Below are positions 11,331-21,374 of a stretch of 64,000 bases of DNA, in pieces (positions within the stretch are counted from its first letter, which is position 1; each line of letters starts with the position of its first letter). Below the pieces are notes generated by a model, which saw only the letters and a program-made list of their open reading frames with translations, was not told where the DNA came from and ran no database searches. The stretch is from Eleusine coracana subsp. coracana (taxonomy: Eukaryota; Streptophyta; Magnoliopsida; Poales; Poaceae), in the NCBI GenBank assembly GCA_032690845.1, contig CM064430.1, positions 51,371,882 to 51,435,881 on the forward strand, written 5' to 3'. A program made the position numbers and the translations under genes.

Positions 11331-13890
11331 GTGGACACACCAGGCTAATAATGACAGTAGCTCATGATGGTAATATGTTTGAAACCTCTTTTCTCCTGCT
11401 GTAATTGATCCCATGATATTTCAAGAAATTACTAGATACATATCACTTGCACATTACAAACATATTAAAGGTTTTGGCACTATCAAACCAAATGGCAACC
11501 TCCCATCAGTTCAGGTCCAGGGGCTTAACCAGTTCCAACAACGAGATTGCTTGCCGCAGCTAAACACAGGTTTGTGCCAATGCCAGTGCAACCATACATT
11601 ATTCTGACCAGACTACTAGTGATACCTACTGCATCTAGCCAACTGCATAACTAAAAATACTAAGCTTGATACGATGACTCATCACATTCGTTTAGATGGT
11701 GACCTACGATATCCCACTTTATTTGACACACCATACCAGAGCAGGGATGATGACCTCACAAAAGCCAAAGCATCCAGATAAAATATGCAGTTAGATGGTA
11801 AAAGTCATTTCCGATAGATGCAATAATACCATTGATCATATTTATTTGATGCAATGTTAACATTCAGTTTCTAGACTCTTTAACTGCTACTTCGAAAGTT
11901 CAGCATGCAATCTGCCTCAAAGCCATAAAAAAGTTGTGTGCAGCAACAACTTCTATCCAGGTAAAATAACTTAGGTAATAGATTAATGTAATTACTTGAA
12001 CCAAGGTTTCCAGAAAAAATCTGAAGTTCTAATATTTAGGCAGCATTATAATTGATTTCATATGGATCATAGCAGGTAACAACTAACAAGCATGTTAGAA
12101 TAATCATTTTAATGCTTGAACTGTCAGTCGCAGCACCTATAGAAAACAAATTTTCCTAGTCTTACTCAAATTTGTATTTTTTAACACAGGCAAGTGACAA
12201 CACCATCAATTGAAGACGAAATGAGCATATGGCCATCAACGGGTATCTGACCAACTAATGCAATCTACACAAATATATAGTACAAGCAAAAGAGTGAAGG
12301 TACATGCAATGAAGTGAAATAGTAAACAATGATGAATAGAGTAAACATAAATTATGTTTTTTATGCAATGGAAAAAATGGTTGGCTTTGGTCTGAAAACA
12401 TACTACAGCAGCCCATTATTACAAATTACAAGTTTAGCAGCACATCCGTCTGCTCAAGCACACCCCTCTGGAAAGGAGGTAACAGAATGGACCAACACAG
12501 TTCATGAATGACAACAATTTATTTAGCAACCATATTGCTAAATCTATATCCATGCCTGACAAAAGTCTGCAAGACAACAACCACTTCAATGCTTTGTCCT
12601 CGTATCACCCTTGTTTGTAGTTGTACCCAAACCAGCACCCATTGCCTTCCTCAATATAGCACCTGCTTATAAGTTTTGGTCAGAGTTTTAACAAACACCA
12701 TACTGTTCCTGCTTAGCCAGAGCCCAACACAAAGCAAATGTGTCAACTAGAGTTATTTTATCACCCAACCCAAGGAGTCAATTCCCAAACATATTAGTAA
12801 AGCTAGTAGGTGGATGCAAATTAAAAGTAAAATGCACAATTCTCCAAAGACATCTAGCAGAATGAAAGAAAATAAAGGTGTATAGTTGCATCATGTCAGT
12901 AAAAACTGCAAATTTTGTTACCCCGCCAATCCCTTGTAACTAAGTTATCCTTTGTGAGAACCACTCTAAACAAGTACCACATATATATTTTAATCATGGG
13001 AGGAATCTCCAGTTTCCAAATTGCTAGTCATTCACTATTATTCCATCATTTAATACATTGATCAGACTGAAAGGAGACTTTTTGAATGTCGGTTCCACCT
13101 GAAAAGGTCATTATTTTCATTTTGATTGATAAGAGCAATAAAAACAACTAGAGTGTATAACAAGCAATCAGATCTGGCTCCATGAAAACCCTTCCGAGTG
13201 AAATGTTTAGGGGAACTCTATCAAACAAAATAGCACATATACATCCTAGCAATCAAATATAATGATGGGTATCAAATATAAATTATAAAGATTAAGTCCA
13301 TGTACAATAAAATAGCACATAGATAGTGAGAGATTGATGGTATACAAGAAATGAAACAAACATTTACTAGCATATAAAGAGTATTTAGCATGAAAGTGCA
13401 TGACAGGCGGGACAGATAAGCCCATACAACTTAAGCCAATATTATCAATAGGAAATAGAAAACGTTGCACTACCACTACGTACCTGAAAGTGATGCATAA
13501 AAAATGCAAATTCATAAATGTGAGATGTGTTTAGACTAAGGAGCATTAGAGAACATACTCCTCAATAAGCTCACATGAAGGAAAAAAATCAGTGTTGAGA
13601 ACTTGTGCAAGAAAGAGAACACATGAAGACGATATATATAGAGTATTCACTAAGCTTTCCGATCCCATCAAGCAATTACCAGGTAGTTATAACTAATATA
13701 TAAATTAAAAATAAAAAAAACCCGGTATGGAGTGTCTAATATATATCTACAATCATAAACTACTTAACTACATGCGTCATGGTGTAATACCCCAAATATC
13801 TGTTCATGACATATATGTTGCTGCAAACTGCACTGCACATAGAATACAAAGACGTAGAATACAAAGACTAATAAGAAGAGAAAGCTTACT
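11331..13890. other. Intergenic / 3'-flanking region between convergent loci 2 and 3
   Basis: No ORF with recognisable homology is seen. The minus-strand F-box gene has a donor at 13889, so part of this interval is probably its 3'-UTR intron. Possible minus-strand acceptors are near 13820 (TTTGCAG), 13480 (TTTCAG) and 12590 (CTTGCAG), and I cannot choose between them. Confidence 0.4.
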
Positions 13891-15144
13891 TCATATGGCG
13901 GGTGGAGACAGTGACGGTGGGTAACCAATGTGCAGCGCTGACGGCGGATGGAATTCATCACCAAGCACCCCTCGAACACTGTGACCATGTACTGAAACTG
14001 AAGACTTGAAATCTATCCAAAAACAACCACTTCCTACTGTACAACCATCATCGTCTGCCATTATTATTTGCAGTAACATATTGCCACCAAAAGCACCCAG
14101 CATGTTATACTTACACGGGAGAGCCAGCATAGTAAAACTTTTCAGCGGCGTCCACTGATAGGTACCCTCATTTTGCCTGTTTCCAGAGAACCGACTCAGG
14201 ATAGAACCGCGAAGGAAAAACATCTGAAGTTTGCTTTCCCCTAACTCCATAATAATGGCAAATTCCCCTTTCTGGTCAGGACATTTCCCTGCGGTGAACT
14301 CCATTGTCCTCGTGTTGAGGACAAGCAGCTTGCGATCGTTGGGAGGATTCGATAGCAGCCAGAAGAAACAGCCTTGGGCATAGTTGCGGCAAGACAGGGA
14401 GCTCGTATCAGTGGTAGCAGGCATGTCTGGGTTCAGCTCCTGCCAGCTCGGGGATGCAACGGCCTGCCACTGCCCGGTAGCAGAAGAGAAGAGGAACACG
14501 ACGAGCTTAGCTGGGCACTGGGCCATCCACATAACCCTGAACGGATCTGGCGACCCCGTCGCCGCAGCTGCTGCGTACTCCTCCTCGCTGCAAGGAAGGA
14601 AGAAGACTTCGCACCTGCGCTCCTTGACATTCACGAGGTGCGGCTGCTCGACGGCGACGGCCAACTCTTCAGGGATCGGAGGCAGCAGCACATAGCTCCG
14701 GTGCAGGGGGTCGCAGACCGCGAGCATGGTGAAGGCGGCGTCACCGTTCCCGGCGTCGGAGTCGACGAGGAAGAAGCGGCCATCCTGGATATCGCGGGCC
14801 ATCCAGGAGGATCCCTGCTGCGCGGGGAGGAAGGAGAAGCCGAAATCGGCGCACGCAGCGAGGTCTCGAGCGGCGGGCGCGGAGCTGTTCGGCGACTCGA
14901 CGGGGTAGAACTCGCCAGTGGACAGGGCGTGGACGCCGAGGAGGGACGGCGGGTGGAGTGCGCGCAGGCGGCGGTGGAAGTGGTGGCTGGTGACGACGCG
15001 GCGGAAGGCGACGTAGGAGGCGGCGGCGCGGCCGAGGTCGGCGAGGGTCGGGAGGCGGATCAGGATGTCGGCGAGGAGGTCGTCGCTGCGGGTCAGCTTC
15101 TCCCACGCCGCCTCCAGCTCCAGCCTGCTGCTTCTGGTGGTCAT
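13891..15144 (-). CDS. F-box protein with F-box-associated C-terminal region (locus 3, intact, only minus-strand member)
   Basis: This encodes 417 residues from the ATG at 15144; the in-frame codons just upstream lead only to a GTG. The F-box lies at about residues 18-62 (LTRSDDLLADILIRLPTLAD, then AFRRVV and HRRLRALHPPSLLG). It is followed by the blocks WMARDIQDGRFFL, LAVCDPLHRSYVLLP, KLVVFLFSSATGQW, FFWLLS.., LVLNTRTMEFT and the end GYPPSLSPPAI. The stop TGA at 13893-13891 is followed by a single A and then donor GTAAGC. An AAACCCTAA telo-box lies about 100 nt upstream of the ATG. It is a putative SCF substrate receptor. Being inverted relative to all other members, it reflects an inversion or an inverted duplication in the cluster. 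Confidence 0.88.
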   Translation of the reverse strand: MTTRSSRLELEAAWEKLTRSDDLLADILIRLPTLADLGRAAASYVAFRRVVTSHHFHRRLRALHPPSLLGVHALSTGEFYPVESPNSSAPAARDLAACADFGFSFLPAQQGSSWMARDIQDGRFFLVDSDAGNGDAAFTMLAVCDPLHRSYVLLPPIPEELAVAVEQPHLVNVKERRCEVFFLPCSEEEYAAAAATGSPDPFRVMWMAQCPAKLVVFLFSSATGQWQAVASPSWQELNPDMPATTDTSSLSCRNYAQGCFFWLLSNPPNDRKLLVLNTRTMEFTAGKCPDQKGEFAIIMELGESKLQMFFLRGSILSRFSGNRQNEGTYQWTPLKSFTMLALPCKYNMLGAFGGNMLLQIIMADDDGCTVGSGCFWIDFKSSVSVHGHSVRGVLGDEFHPPSALHIGYPPSLSPPAI

Positions 15145-15245
15145 CGCGGATCGCACCGCGCGGCGACGCCCGGAAGGCGGCCGAGGCGTTCGAGAAATGG
15201 GGACGGAGGATTTCGGCGAGAGTGAGAGAACTGAGGAACAGGGAA

Positions 15246-15254
15246 TTAGGGTTT
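15246..15254 (-). promoter_or_regulatory. Telo-box (AAACCCTAA) upstream of locus 3
   Basis: The plus strand reads TTAGGGTTT, about 100 nt upstream of the ATG at 15144. Telo-boxes of this sequence are known plant 5'-proximal elements bound by Myb-type telomere-repeat-binding proteins. The same motif precedes two other F-box loci here (23345 and 59281). Confidence 0.45.
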
Positions 15255-15743
15255 CTGCTCTCCTTTTCTATCGACGTAACCGAGGAGGAGACTAGAGGTG
15301 TGGTGATAGCTAGTGAACGAGCGACGTGGAGAGTGAGTGTGAGAAGCTGGGCTGCTCGGTGGGCCGTGGCAGCCCATTTCAATCATTTGAATTCACACAC
15401 GGTGATGTGCATCGTTTAGACACTACCTTCTCGCCGTTTCTTTAGGCTTCATTTGGATGCACGGGGAAATGCACCCAGCCGCACTGTGAAGTCGACCGCG
15501 TAAAAAGCTTTACACTGCAAAAGTTTTGACCACATACTGCATGCGGCACTGTGAAGGAGGCTTTACTGAGCGGCACGGTGCAGACGGTCGCGTTCTTCGC
15601 CAATAGGCCGCACCGTAAAGCTTTACAGTGCAAAAGTTTTATTTACTAAATAAAACTTGTACACCGCACAAAATCCACGAACTCAGCCTTCTTGGTTGAA
15701 CCCTTCCTGGTCGGTCACGAACCATTCAGTCGACAGCCGGGTA
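15255..15743. other. Upstream region of locus 3 with short repeats
   Basis: The interval holds two copies of an AAGCTTTACASTGCAAAAGTTTT motif (around 15500 and 15617). A perfect palindrome with 12-bp arms and one central base lies at 15634-15658 (arm AAGTTTTATTTA). The stretch 15541-15620 recurs in altered form at 20153-20230. This looks like remnants of a small transposon; no gene is seen. Confidence 0.4.
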
Positions 15744-16683
15744 CACTACGGGAAAATCATCTTTACCATGTGTCTGAAACTTTGCTATATGTTTTATGTC
15801 GGGTAAAATCTTTGCCATGTATAAAAAAAGATTGACACACAGTAAGAATGGTCTTTGCCGTATTTTTTTTTTTTGGCACATGGCAAACATCCTCTTTGCC
15901 AAGTGTTTTTTCCCTAACACTCGGCAAAATATAAATTCAAATTATATTTAAAACCATAAATTAATTCAAATCAAAAAATTTTGAACTATAAAGTTGTATA
16001 ACTTTTGAAGACTTATAACTTTTATTTTGATCATTTATTCATTACTTAATTCAATCCAAAATATTTGTTCATAAAATCTAATAGTCTTATATAGTTTCAT
16101 GAAACATTCGATGCGACATATAAGATTCATGAATAATATTATTACCATTTTTTCAAATGAACAGATGACCAAAATAAAAGTTGTAGATCTTAATAAGTAA
16201 TACAACTTTATAGTTCTAATACTTTTTTATTTCAAATACTTTAGTCAACAAAAAATACGTTGAAAAATATATAAATAGGTCTTTGTCGAGTATTTTTTTC
16301 TGGACACACGGCAAAGATGGTGTTTACGGTGTGCTATATATAACACATATGGCAAAGGTTGTCTTTGTTGTGTGACCGACATAAAGCACACGGCAAAGAG
16401 GTAAAACATAAAAAGAGCGAATACGGGATGTAGTCACAAATCAATATGTGGTGCAGTGGTAGGGGGCTCTATGCATGAAGGTGAGGTTCTGGGTTCGAAT
16501 CTTGGTGGGTGCACTTTGCTGCGTAGCCTGCAGAAAAATGCCGCGACTTGCCGAGTGCCCAAATTTTTTTTTGAGGTTTTTTTCTAGGTTTATATTTTGT
16601 CGAGTACCTTTTGACACACCGCATGTATTTTCGGTTTTGCCGTGTGCATTGGGCACACGGCAAACCTCTTCTCTCCCGTAGTG
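15744..16683. mobile_element. Non-autonomous CACTA (En/Spm) transposon, 940 bp
   Basis: It begins CACTACGGGAAAA and ends TCTCTCCCGTAGTG, which are matching inverted termini. Subterminal motifs TTTGCCGTGTG / CACACGGCAAA recur on both sides in both orientations, as is typical of CACTA elements. The flanking trinucleotides are GTA and CTA, an imperfect 3-bp target duplication. There is no transposase ORF, so it would depend on an autonomous relative. It contains a tRNA-like stretch at 16442-16513. Confidence 0.82.
16442..16513 (+). other. tRNA-like sequence with pol III A and B boxes inside the CACTA element
   Basis: TGGTGCAGTGG (16449-16459) fits the A-box consensus and GGTTCGAATCT (16492-16502) fits the B box. 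The 43-base offset between them is that of a tRNA gene. The acceptor stem does not pair and the T stem is mostly wobble, so this is not a functional tRNA. It could be a decayed tRNA or SINE head captured by the transposon. Confidence 0.4.
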
Positions 16684-16804
16684 CTAGTGGCCATCGACCC
16701 ATCGTGGATTGCACCACGATGATGCTGGCGACGGGGCGCACGAGAAATTAATGGGGATCGATGGTTTCAGCGACAGTAAGAGCAGTGTGGAATGGTCAAA
16801 TGGG

Positions 16805-17093
16805 GGATTAGAGTTATGCTTATGTCTTTCACTACTACAATAAGCATCATAAGCAACAGGGCATAAACGATATTTGTGATGAACAAAGCATCCGTGCCTT
16901 TTTTTTGTGATAGGCTATATGTCTGTCATTAATTATAATAATAGCAATAAAAAAAGTGTGATAGGAACAGTCACAGTCTGTCACTACCGCATGATCAGCC
17001 GACCTAAGAAGCGAGGCCTGCACCAAAAGATGTTGGGCTCCGCTTCTAAACCCTAACCCTAGTCATACGCCACCACCACCATCTCTCTCTCTC
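16805..17093 (+). repeat. Direct repeat A, copy 1 (truncated 5' end of a CACTA-like element)
   Basis: This matches 18571-18866 including about 25 bases of flank before the CACTACTACAATAAG terminus at 16830. The shared flank shows it is a segmental copy, not an independent insertion. It contains AAACCCTAACCCTAG at 17048-17062. The 3' part of the element is missing here. Confidence 0.75.
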
Positions 17094-17103
17094 TCTCTCT
17101 CTC
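17082..17103. repeat. (TC)n microsatellite
   Basis: There are about eleven TC units at the junction where repeat A copy 1 stops matching copy 2. The second copy has a CACCACCACCATCTCG sequence here instead. Confidence 0.85.
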
Positions 17104-17895
17104 AAAGATGAATATGGATGCACTTGCTACTCTCCTTGACGCTAGAAAGATGTCCCAATCTTGCACACATGTCCCTCTCTTCTCATATCCAGAGACTAAC
17201 TCCATAGCACAACTTCTTTATCAGAACTCTTGTCTTCACTGCACCATATGATGACCCCACTATACATTACGGTGACCTCCTGGTCCTTCAACAGAGACCT
17301 CTCTCCTATCGTAGTCCATCCTAGTCCTCATTGCATCTTATGATGACTGCCGTCATATCTTATGGTAATCTCCACTCATTTAGACCAGAGCAAAGTCTAT
17401 AGAGTCTGTACAATTTACTAGCACTCAACATACCATACAGTGACTCCACCTGTACCATAGGGTGACATCCATATATTACTTGGGTACAGATTCTCCACCC
17501 CACTAAACACCATCTCATTCACTCAATGTATTATATGGTGACTCCTCACCATACCCTATGGTGACCTCAACTGACTAACTCCAACTGCAATACTCTTTGA
17601 GTAACTGACTCCTCACCACCCCACTGAAGATTTTGATAAGGAGTCATGATGATGGAGATGTATCACGGCTAAGAACAGCTAGGTCGAAGTGTGTTTTAAT
17701 CACTTGGTTTGAACCTCGGTGGACTCCTTTTGTGTATAATTTTTTATTTTCTTTCATCATTTTGCTTTTCTAAGTAGATGCCTACAAAGAAAAAAAAATA
17801 AGGCCTTTAGGAGCCGGTGGATTGGGCTACTACGGGCTCTAAACGGTGTATGACATACAACTGTAGAGAGGAAAACGAAGTGGGCTGTAGGAAAG
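17104..17895. other. Unassigned spacer with recurring GGTGAC motifs
   Basis: No gene is seen. Paired ATATGATGAC / TATGGTGACC-type motifs recur four times at roughly 95-base spacing (about 17245, 17335, 17435 and 17530), suggesting a very old tandem repeat. Open reading is short and unrelated to known families. Confidence 0.35.
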
Positions 17896-18240
17896 AAATA
17901 CGGCCCTTAGTCGGTTTGCTTCCATGAGAAAACTTGAGCATGATTTAAAACAAAATCTCACACAGGCTGCAACTGGTGGTGGGATGTATGAAAAAAAACT
18001 CAGGCCACGATGCTTGTCAAAAAGAAATACCAGAAGGAGCACCACCATCCTACGTACCTGGCCATTTTACTTGTTCTAATTTTTCTCAACAAATAATATC
18101 CATCATTATAGATGTCTTGTAAAAATATTGGCACTATTTAAATTTCATCCCTTCATAGATAGCTTGTAAAAAAGGTGGCTTTTAGAGAAATAACATTGTA
18201 CTTTACACACTCTCTAAGTAGTTTTAAAAAAGAAAGGACT
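17896..18240 (+). repeat. Direct repeat B, copy 1
   Basis: About 345 bases starting AAATACGGCCCTTAGTCGG are nearly identical to 20462-20807. Differences are scattered substitutions and small homopolymer indels. Order A-B-A-B across 16.8-20.8 kb indicates a tandem segmental duplication. Confidence 0.85.
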
Positions 18241-18570
18241 TGAAGATGCATCTAGGATCCCCTAGTGGGTTTTGGTGTACGATGATGAAAGATTAAAAGT
18301 GTGCTAACTTGTTTATGAAGTAGATGTGCAGATAATCAAAACTGTTCTATAATCCCACATTTGTAAGATGTTGTTTCCTCCCAAAAAGAAAGGAAAGGAT
18401 ATGGACTCAAAAGCACTTCAATGATTAGTTCTTTTACTTATTTTGAGTCATAGCTATGCCGAACTATAAAGAGGGGTAACAAACTTGCTAAGAAGGGAAA
18501 TGTGTATGCTCAAGCCTCCAAAAAGATTTGTGAGAAGTATAGCCAACAAAGCCCTAGAACCAGTCTTTTT
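18241..18570 (+). other. Fragment related to the 37.1 kb TTGAAAG transposon end
   Basis: GATGCATCTAGGATCCCCTAGTGGGTTTTGG at the start of this stretch resembles the left end of the element at 37073 (GTACATCTAGGCCTACTAGTGGTTTTCGG). The remainder is AT-rich with no gene. Confidence 0.45.
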
Positions 18571-18596
18571 CTGATTAGGGTTATGCTTATGTCTTT

Positions 18597-19698
18597 CACT
18601 ACTATAATAAGCATCATAAGCGACAAACCATAAACAATATTTGTGATAAATAAGGCATTCGTGCCTTTTTTGTGATAAGCTATATGTCTGTCACTAATTA
18701 CAATAATAGCAACAAAAAAGGTTGTGGTAGCAACAGTCACAAACCGTCACTATCGCACCATCAACCGACCTAAGAAGCGAGGCCTGCACCAAATGGTGTT
18801 GGGCTCTGCTTCTAAACCCTAACCCTAGTCATACACCACCGCCATGTCATATGCCACCACCACCATCTCGACGATGGACAACATTCTCACTGTCGCCTCC
18901 GTCGCTGCAACAAAGACCTCCGTGCCGGCACCCCAGGTGAGGAGAAGGGGGTCCACCCTCTTCTGGTTGCCATCGGGGAGGTCGCCGATGGCCCTCGACG
19001 TGATGCGGACGACATCGAGGGCCGTTGTCGTCTTGTCGGGCACCGTGCCCGTGATGTCGGTGGTGTCCTTGGCGACCTCAACCATCACGACCATCATGGC
19101 AGTGACCATCCCCTCCCTCAGATTCGCCGTAGAGGAGACAGATATGAGGAGCCAGAGACGGCCACAACATTGGTGCCTTTGCTACCGTTGTTATAGTGGC
19201 GGTCATCGCGGCTCCTTGATGGTCGGCACCTGGTAGAGGGCGATGAAGGCCTAGCCTTCCGCTTGTCCATGAGGGCCTCGACCGTTGGTCGCGTGCGTGA
19301 GGCCACAACCTGGTGGAGGCAGCGGTGGCGCTGTGCTGAGATGTGGTGCAGCCGACCCACGCCAATGTAGCACAGGTGGGCCATAGGAGCGGCAGGGGTG
19401 GCGGAAGGGAGGAGGCAGAAGTGGCGGTGGAAGGGAAGGGAGGAGTCGATATGGTTTGCGCCTCTAACTCGCGCCCCTCCCATTATAAGAGGTGGTGCAA
19501 GTTGGTGGTGGGCTATATACGTGACCCGCCGCTAACCTATATGACCACATTTTGTGGCGGACCGTGACTTGCCCGCCACTAAATTATGCCAACTAGTGGC
19601 AGGCACCTCCCTCAGGCTCGGTTTAGTGACGGCTTTAATTTTGGCCGCCACTAATGTCAACCAGACTTTTGTTATTGATGATAACTTTTGCAGTAGTA
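18597..19698. mobile_element. CACTA-like non-autonomous element, 1.1 kb, TTT target duplication
   Basis: It starts CACTACTATAATAAG and ends CTTTTGCAGTAGTA; the inverse of the end, TACTACTGCAAAAG, matches the start imperfectly. TTT flanks both sides (18594-18596 and 19699-19701). The 3' subterminal part has repeated CCGCC.CTAA / GTGGCGG motifs. The interior 18841-19480 is GC-rich with overlapping open frames on both strands, as expected of a captured host fragment, but I do not recognise a protein. No transposase is seen. Confidence 0.65.
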
Positions 19699-20461
19699 TT
19701 TACCTTTTCTATTGCCCCAACCAAGGAGAAGTTTGTAGAGAGGTAAAGGGTGTGATTGGTTCCTAGCAAATGGGGGAACTAGACCCGTCAGATGCAAGTG
19801 TTCCATGATTGTATGCCTGCAGTGGGTAGCGAGCCTGGTTCGTGCGGTGCAAATACTCTTCATATGTGAACTTTTTGGTCGTTTCTAGCGGGTCTGGCTC
19901 ATATTTTGCAGATAGGAGCACGTTGGAGATTGTGTGTGAGGTGAAAAAGTGAATTTACGTCAACTAAAAAGGCAACCAATCAAGTGCTCTACTCAACCTG
20001 GCTAAGTCCATCGTCAACCAAACAAAAGTGTCCTGCACCTAATGAGCCTGGCCAGTGAGGGCCTGCATCTAGCGCGCGAGACAGCCTCTGCTGCTACCCA
20101 AACCAATCACGCCCAAAGTTAGACATAGTGAATCATTGACATAAATGCAGGCATGCGGCACTATCAAGGGGCGCTTTACTGAGCGGCTCGGTGAAGTCGG
20201 CCGTGTTCTTCGCAAATAGGCCTACGCAATTAGCCATGGCAGACCATTTCGCCCACACACACGGTGGAGGATGTAATATAGCAGACGAACAATGCCTAGG
20301 CTAAGAAACATATACCATATGTACTTACGGGCTTGTTAATTATTATGGCAAAAGTCCATTTTACTCCATCGTAGTTTGCCCAAAGTCTGGATACACCCCA
20401 AAATTAAACTTTGATTTGTTCTTTTTCCCTCGCTTATCGCTAATCCAGCACACTAAACACC
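19699..20461. other. Repeat-rich spacer
   Basis: No gene is seen. The segment 20153-20230 resembles 15541-15620 (CATGCGGCACTRT.AAGG, GCTTTACTGAGCGGC, TTCTTCGC.AATAGGCC), another sign that this region was assembled from duplicated pieces. Confidence 0.4.
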
Positions 20462-20807
20462 AAAATACGGCCCTTAGTCGGTTTGCTTCCAGGAGAAAAC
20501 TTGAGCATGATTTAAAACAAAATCTCACACAGACTGCAACTGGTGGTGGGATGTATGAAAAAAAAACGCAGGCCACGATGCTTGTCAAAAAGAAATACTA
20601 GAAGGAGCACCACCATCCTATGTACCTGGCCATTTTACTCGTTCTAATTTTTCTCAACGAATAATATCCATCGTTATAGATGTCTTGTAAAAATATTGGC
20701 ACTATTTAAATTTCATCCCTTTATAGATATCTTGTAAAAAAAAGGTGGCTTTTAGAGAAATAACACTGTACTTTACACACTGTCTAAGTATTTTTTTTTA
20801 ATAAAAG
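20462..20807 (+). repeat. Direct repeat B, copy 2
   Basis: This is the second copy of the segment at 17896-18240, 2.6 kb away and in the same orientation. Confidence 0.85.
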
Positions 20808-21068
20808 ACTTAGGTGACAAAAAATCAGGAGTTACGATAATTTACTAATGTCATAAAATTACGACGTTTCTAGTTTGCCTCTGGCGATAGAAAATCTTTC
20901 GTCATAATATGGCACAACTTACTTTGTGATGATTTCTATCTAGATTTTATGACGTGCTTGAAATCCTTGTCGCTAAATTAAATAAAACATCGTGAAGTAG
21001 ATTCCTTAATGATGTTTTGACTAAATGTTACTCTATAATTGTCATAGAAGGTCATATTTCTTGTAGTG
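20808..21068. mobile_element. Right-hand end of a CACTA element (other end not found)
   Basis: The segment ends ATATTTCTTGTAGTG at 21054-21068, the inverse of the common grass CACTA terminus CACTACAAGAAAT. Preceding sequence has several GTCATAA / ATGACG-type subterminal motifs. No partner terminus was found nearby, so it is probably a fragment. Confidence 0.5.
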
Positions 21069-21374
21069 AGAAGATAAGAAACAGAGAATGTTTATATGGA
21101 TGCTACGGCAGGAGCGCCAAAAGTTACGTTGGACTAGAGTAAAGTTATACAGAGAGGAAGTGCCTCTATATCTATATGGATTTTTAGAGGTTGTCCTATG
21201 ATGGAGGATGGAGTCGCCATATGGTACAGTGACCCAAGGAAGCAGAACGAGGATGATTCTTTGAAGGCTATTGTGCAGTCATGGTAAGGTACGGTGGACC
21301 AGAGGGAAATTATATAGAGAGGGAGTGCCTCTGTAAAGATTTCCAGGGGTCGCTGTAAGGTGGAGAAGGATGTC
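21069..21374. other. Spacer with a two-copy ~90 bp repeat
   Basis: A block around TACGTTGGACTAGAGTAAAGTT then AGAGAGGAAGTGCCTCTAT (from about 21125) recurs around 21285 as TACGGTGGACCAGAGGGAAATT then AGAGAGGGAGTGCCTCTGT. Both continue into a GGAG.GGATG. stretch. No gene is seen. Confidence 0.45.

Noticed and set aside
14374..15225. 283-codon plus-strand ORF across the minus-strand F-box gene
   Set aside because: The minus-strand frame has a full F-box protein; the plus frame is Glu/Gly/Arg-rich shadow sequence.
16442..16513. Functional tRNA gene
   Set aside because: A and B boxes are present but the acceptor stem does not pair and the T stem is mostly wobble.
17048..18828. AAACCCTAACCCTAG telomere-like motifs at 17048 and 18814
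   Set aside because: They are two short copies inside the same duplicated repeat; not a telomeric array.
18841..19480. Overlapping ORFs in the GC-rich interior of the CACTA-like element
   Set aside because: No recognisable protein in any frame; reported only as a possible captured fragment.
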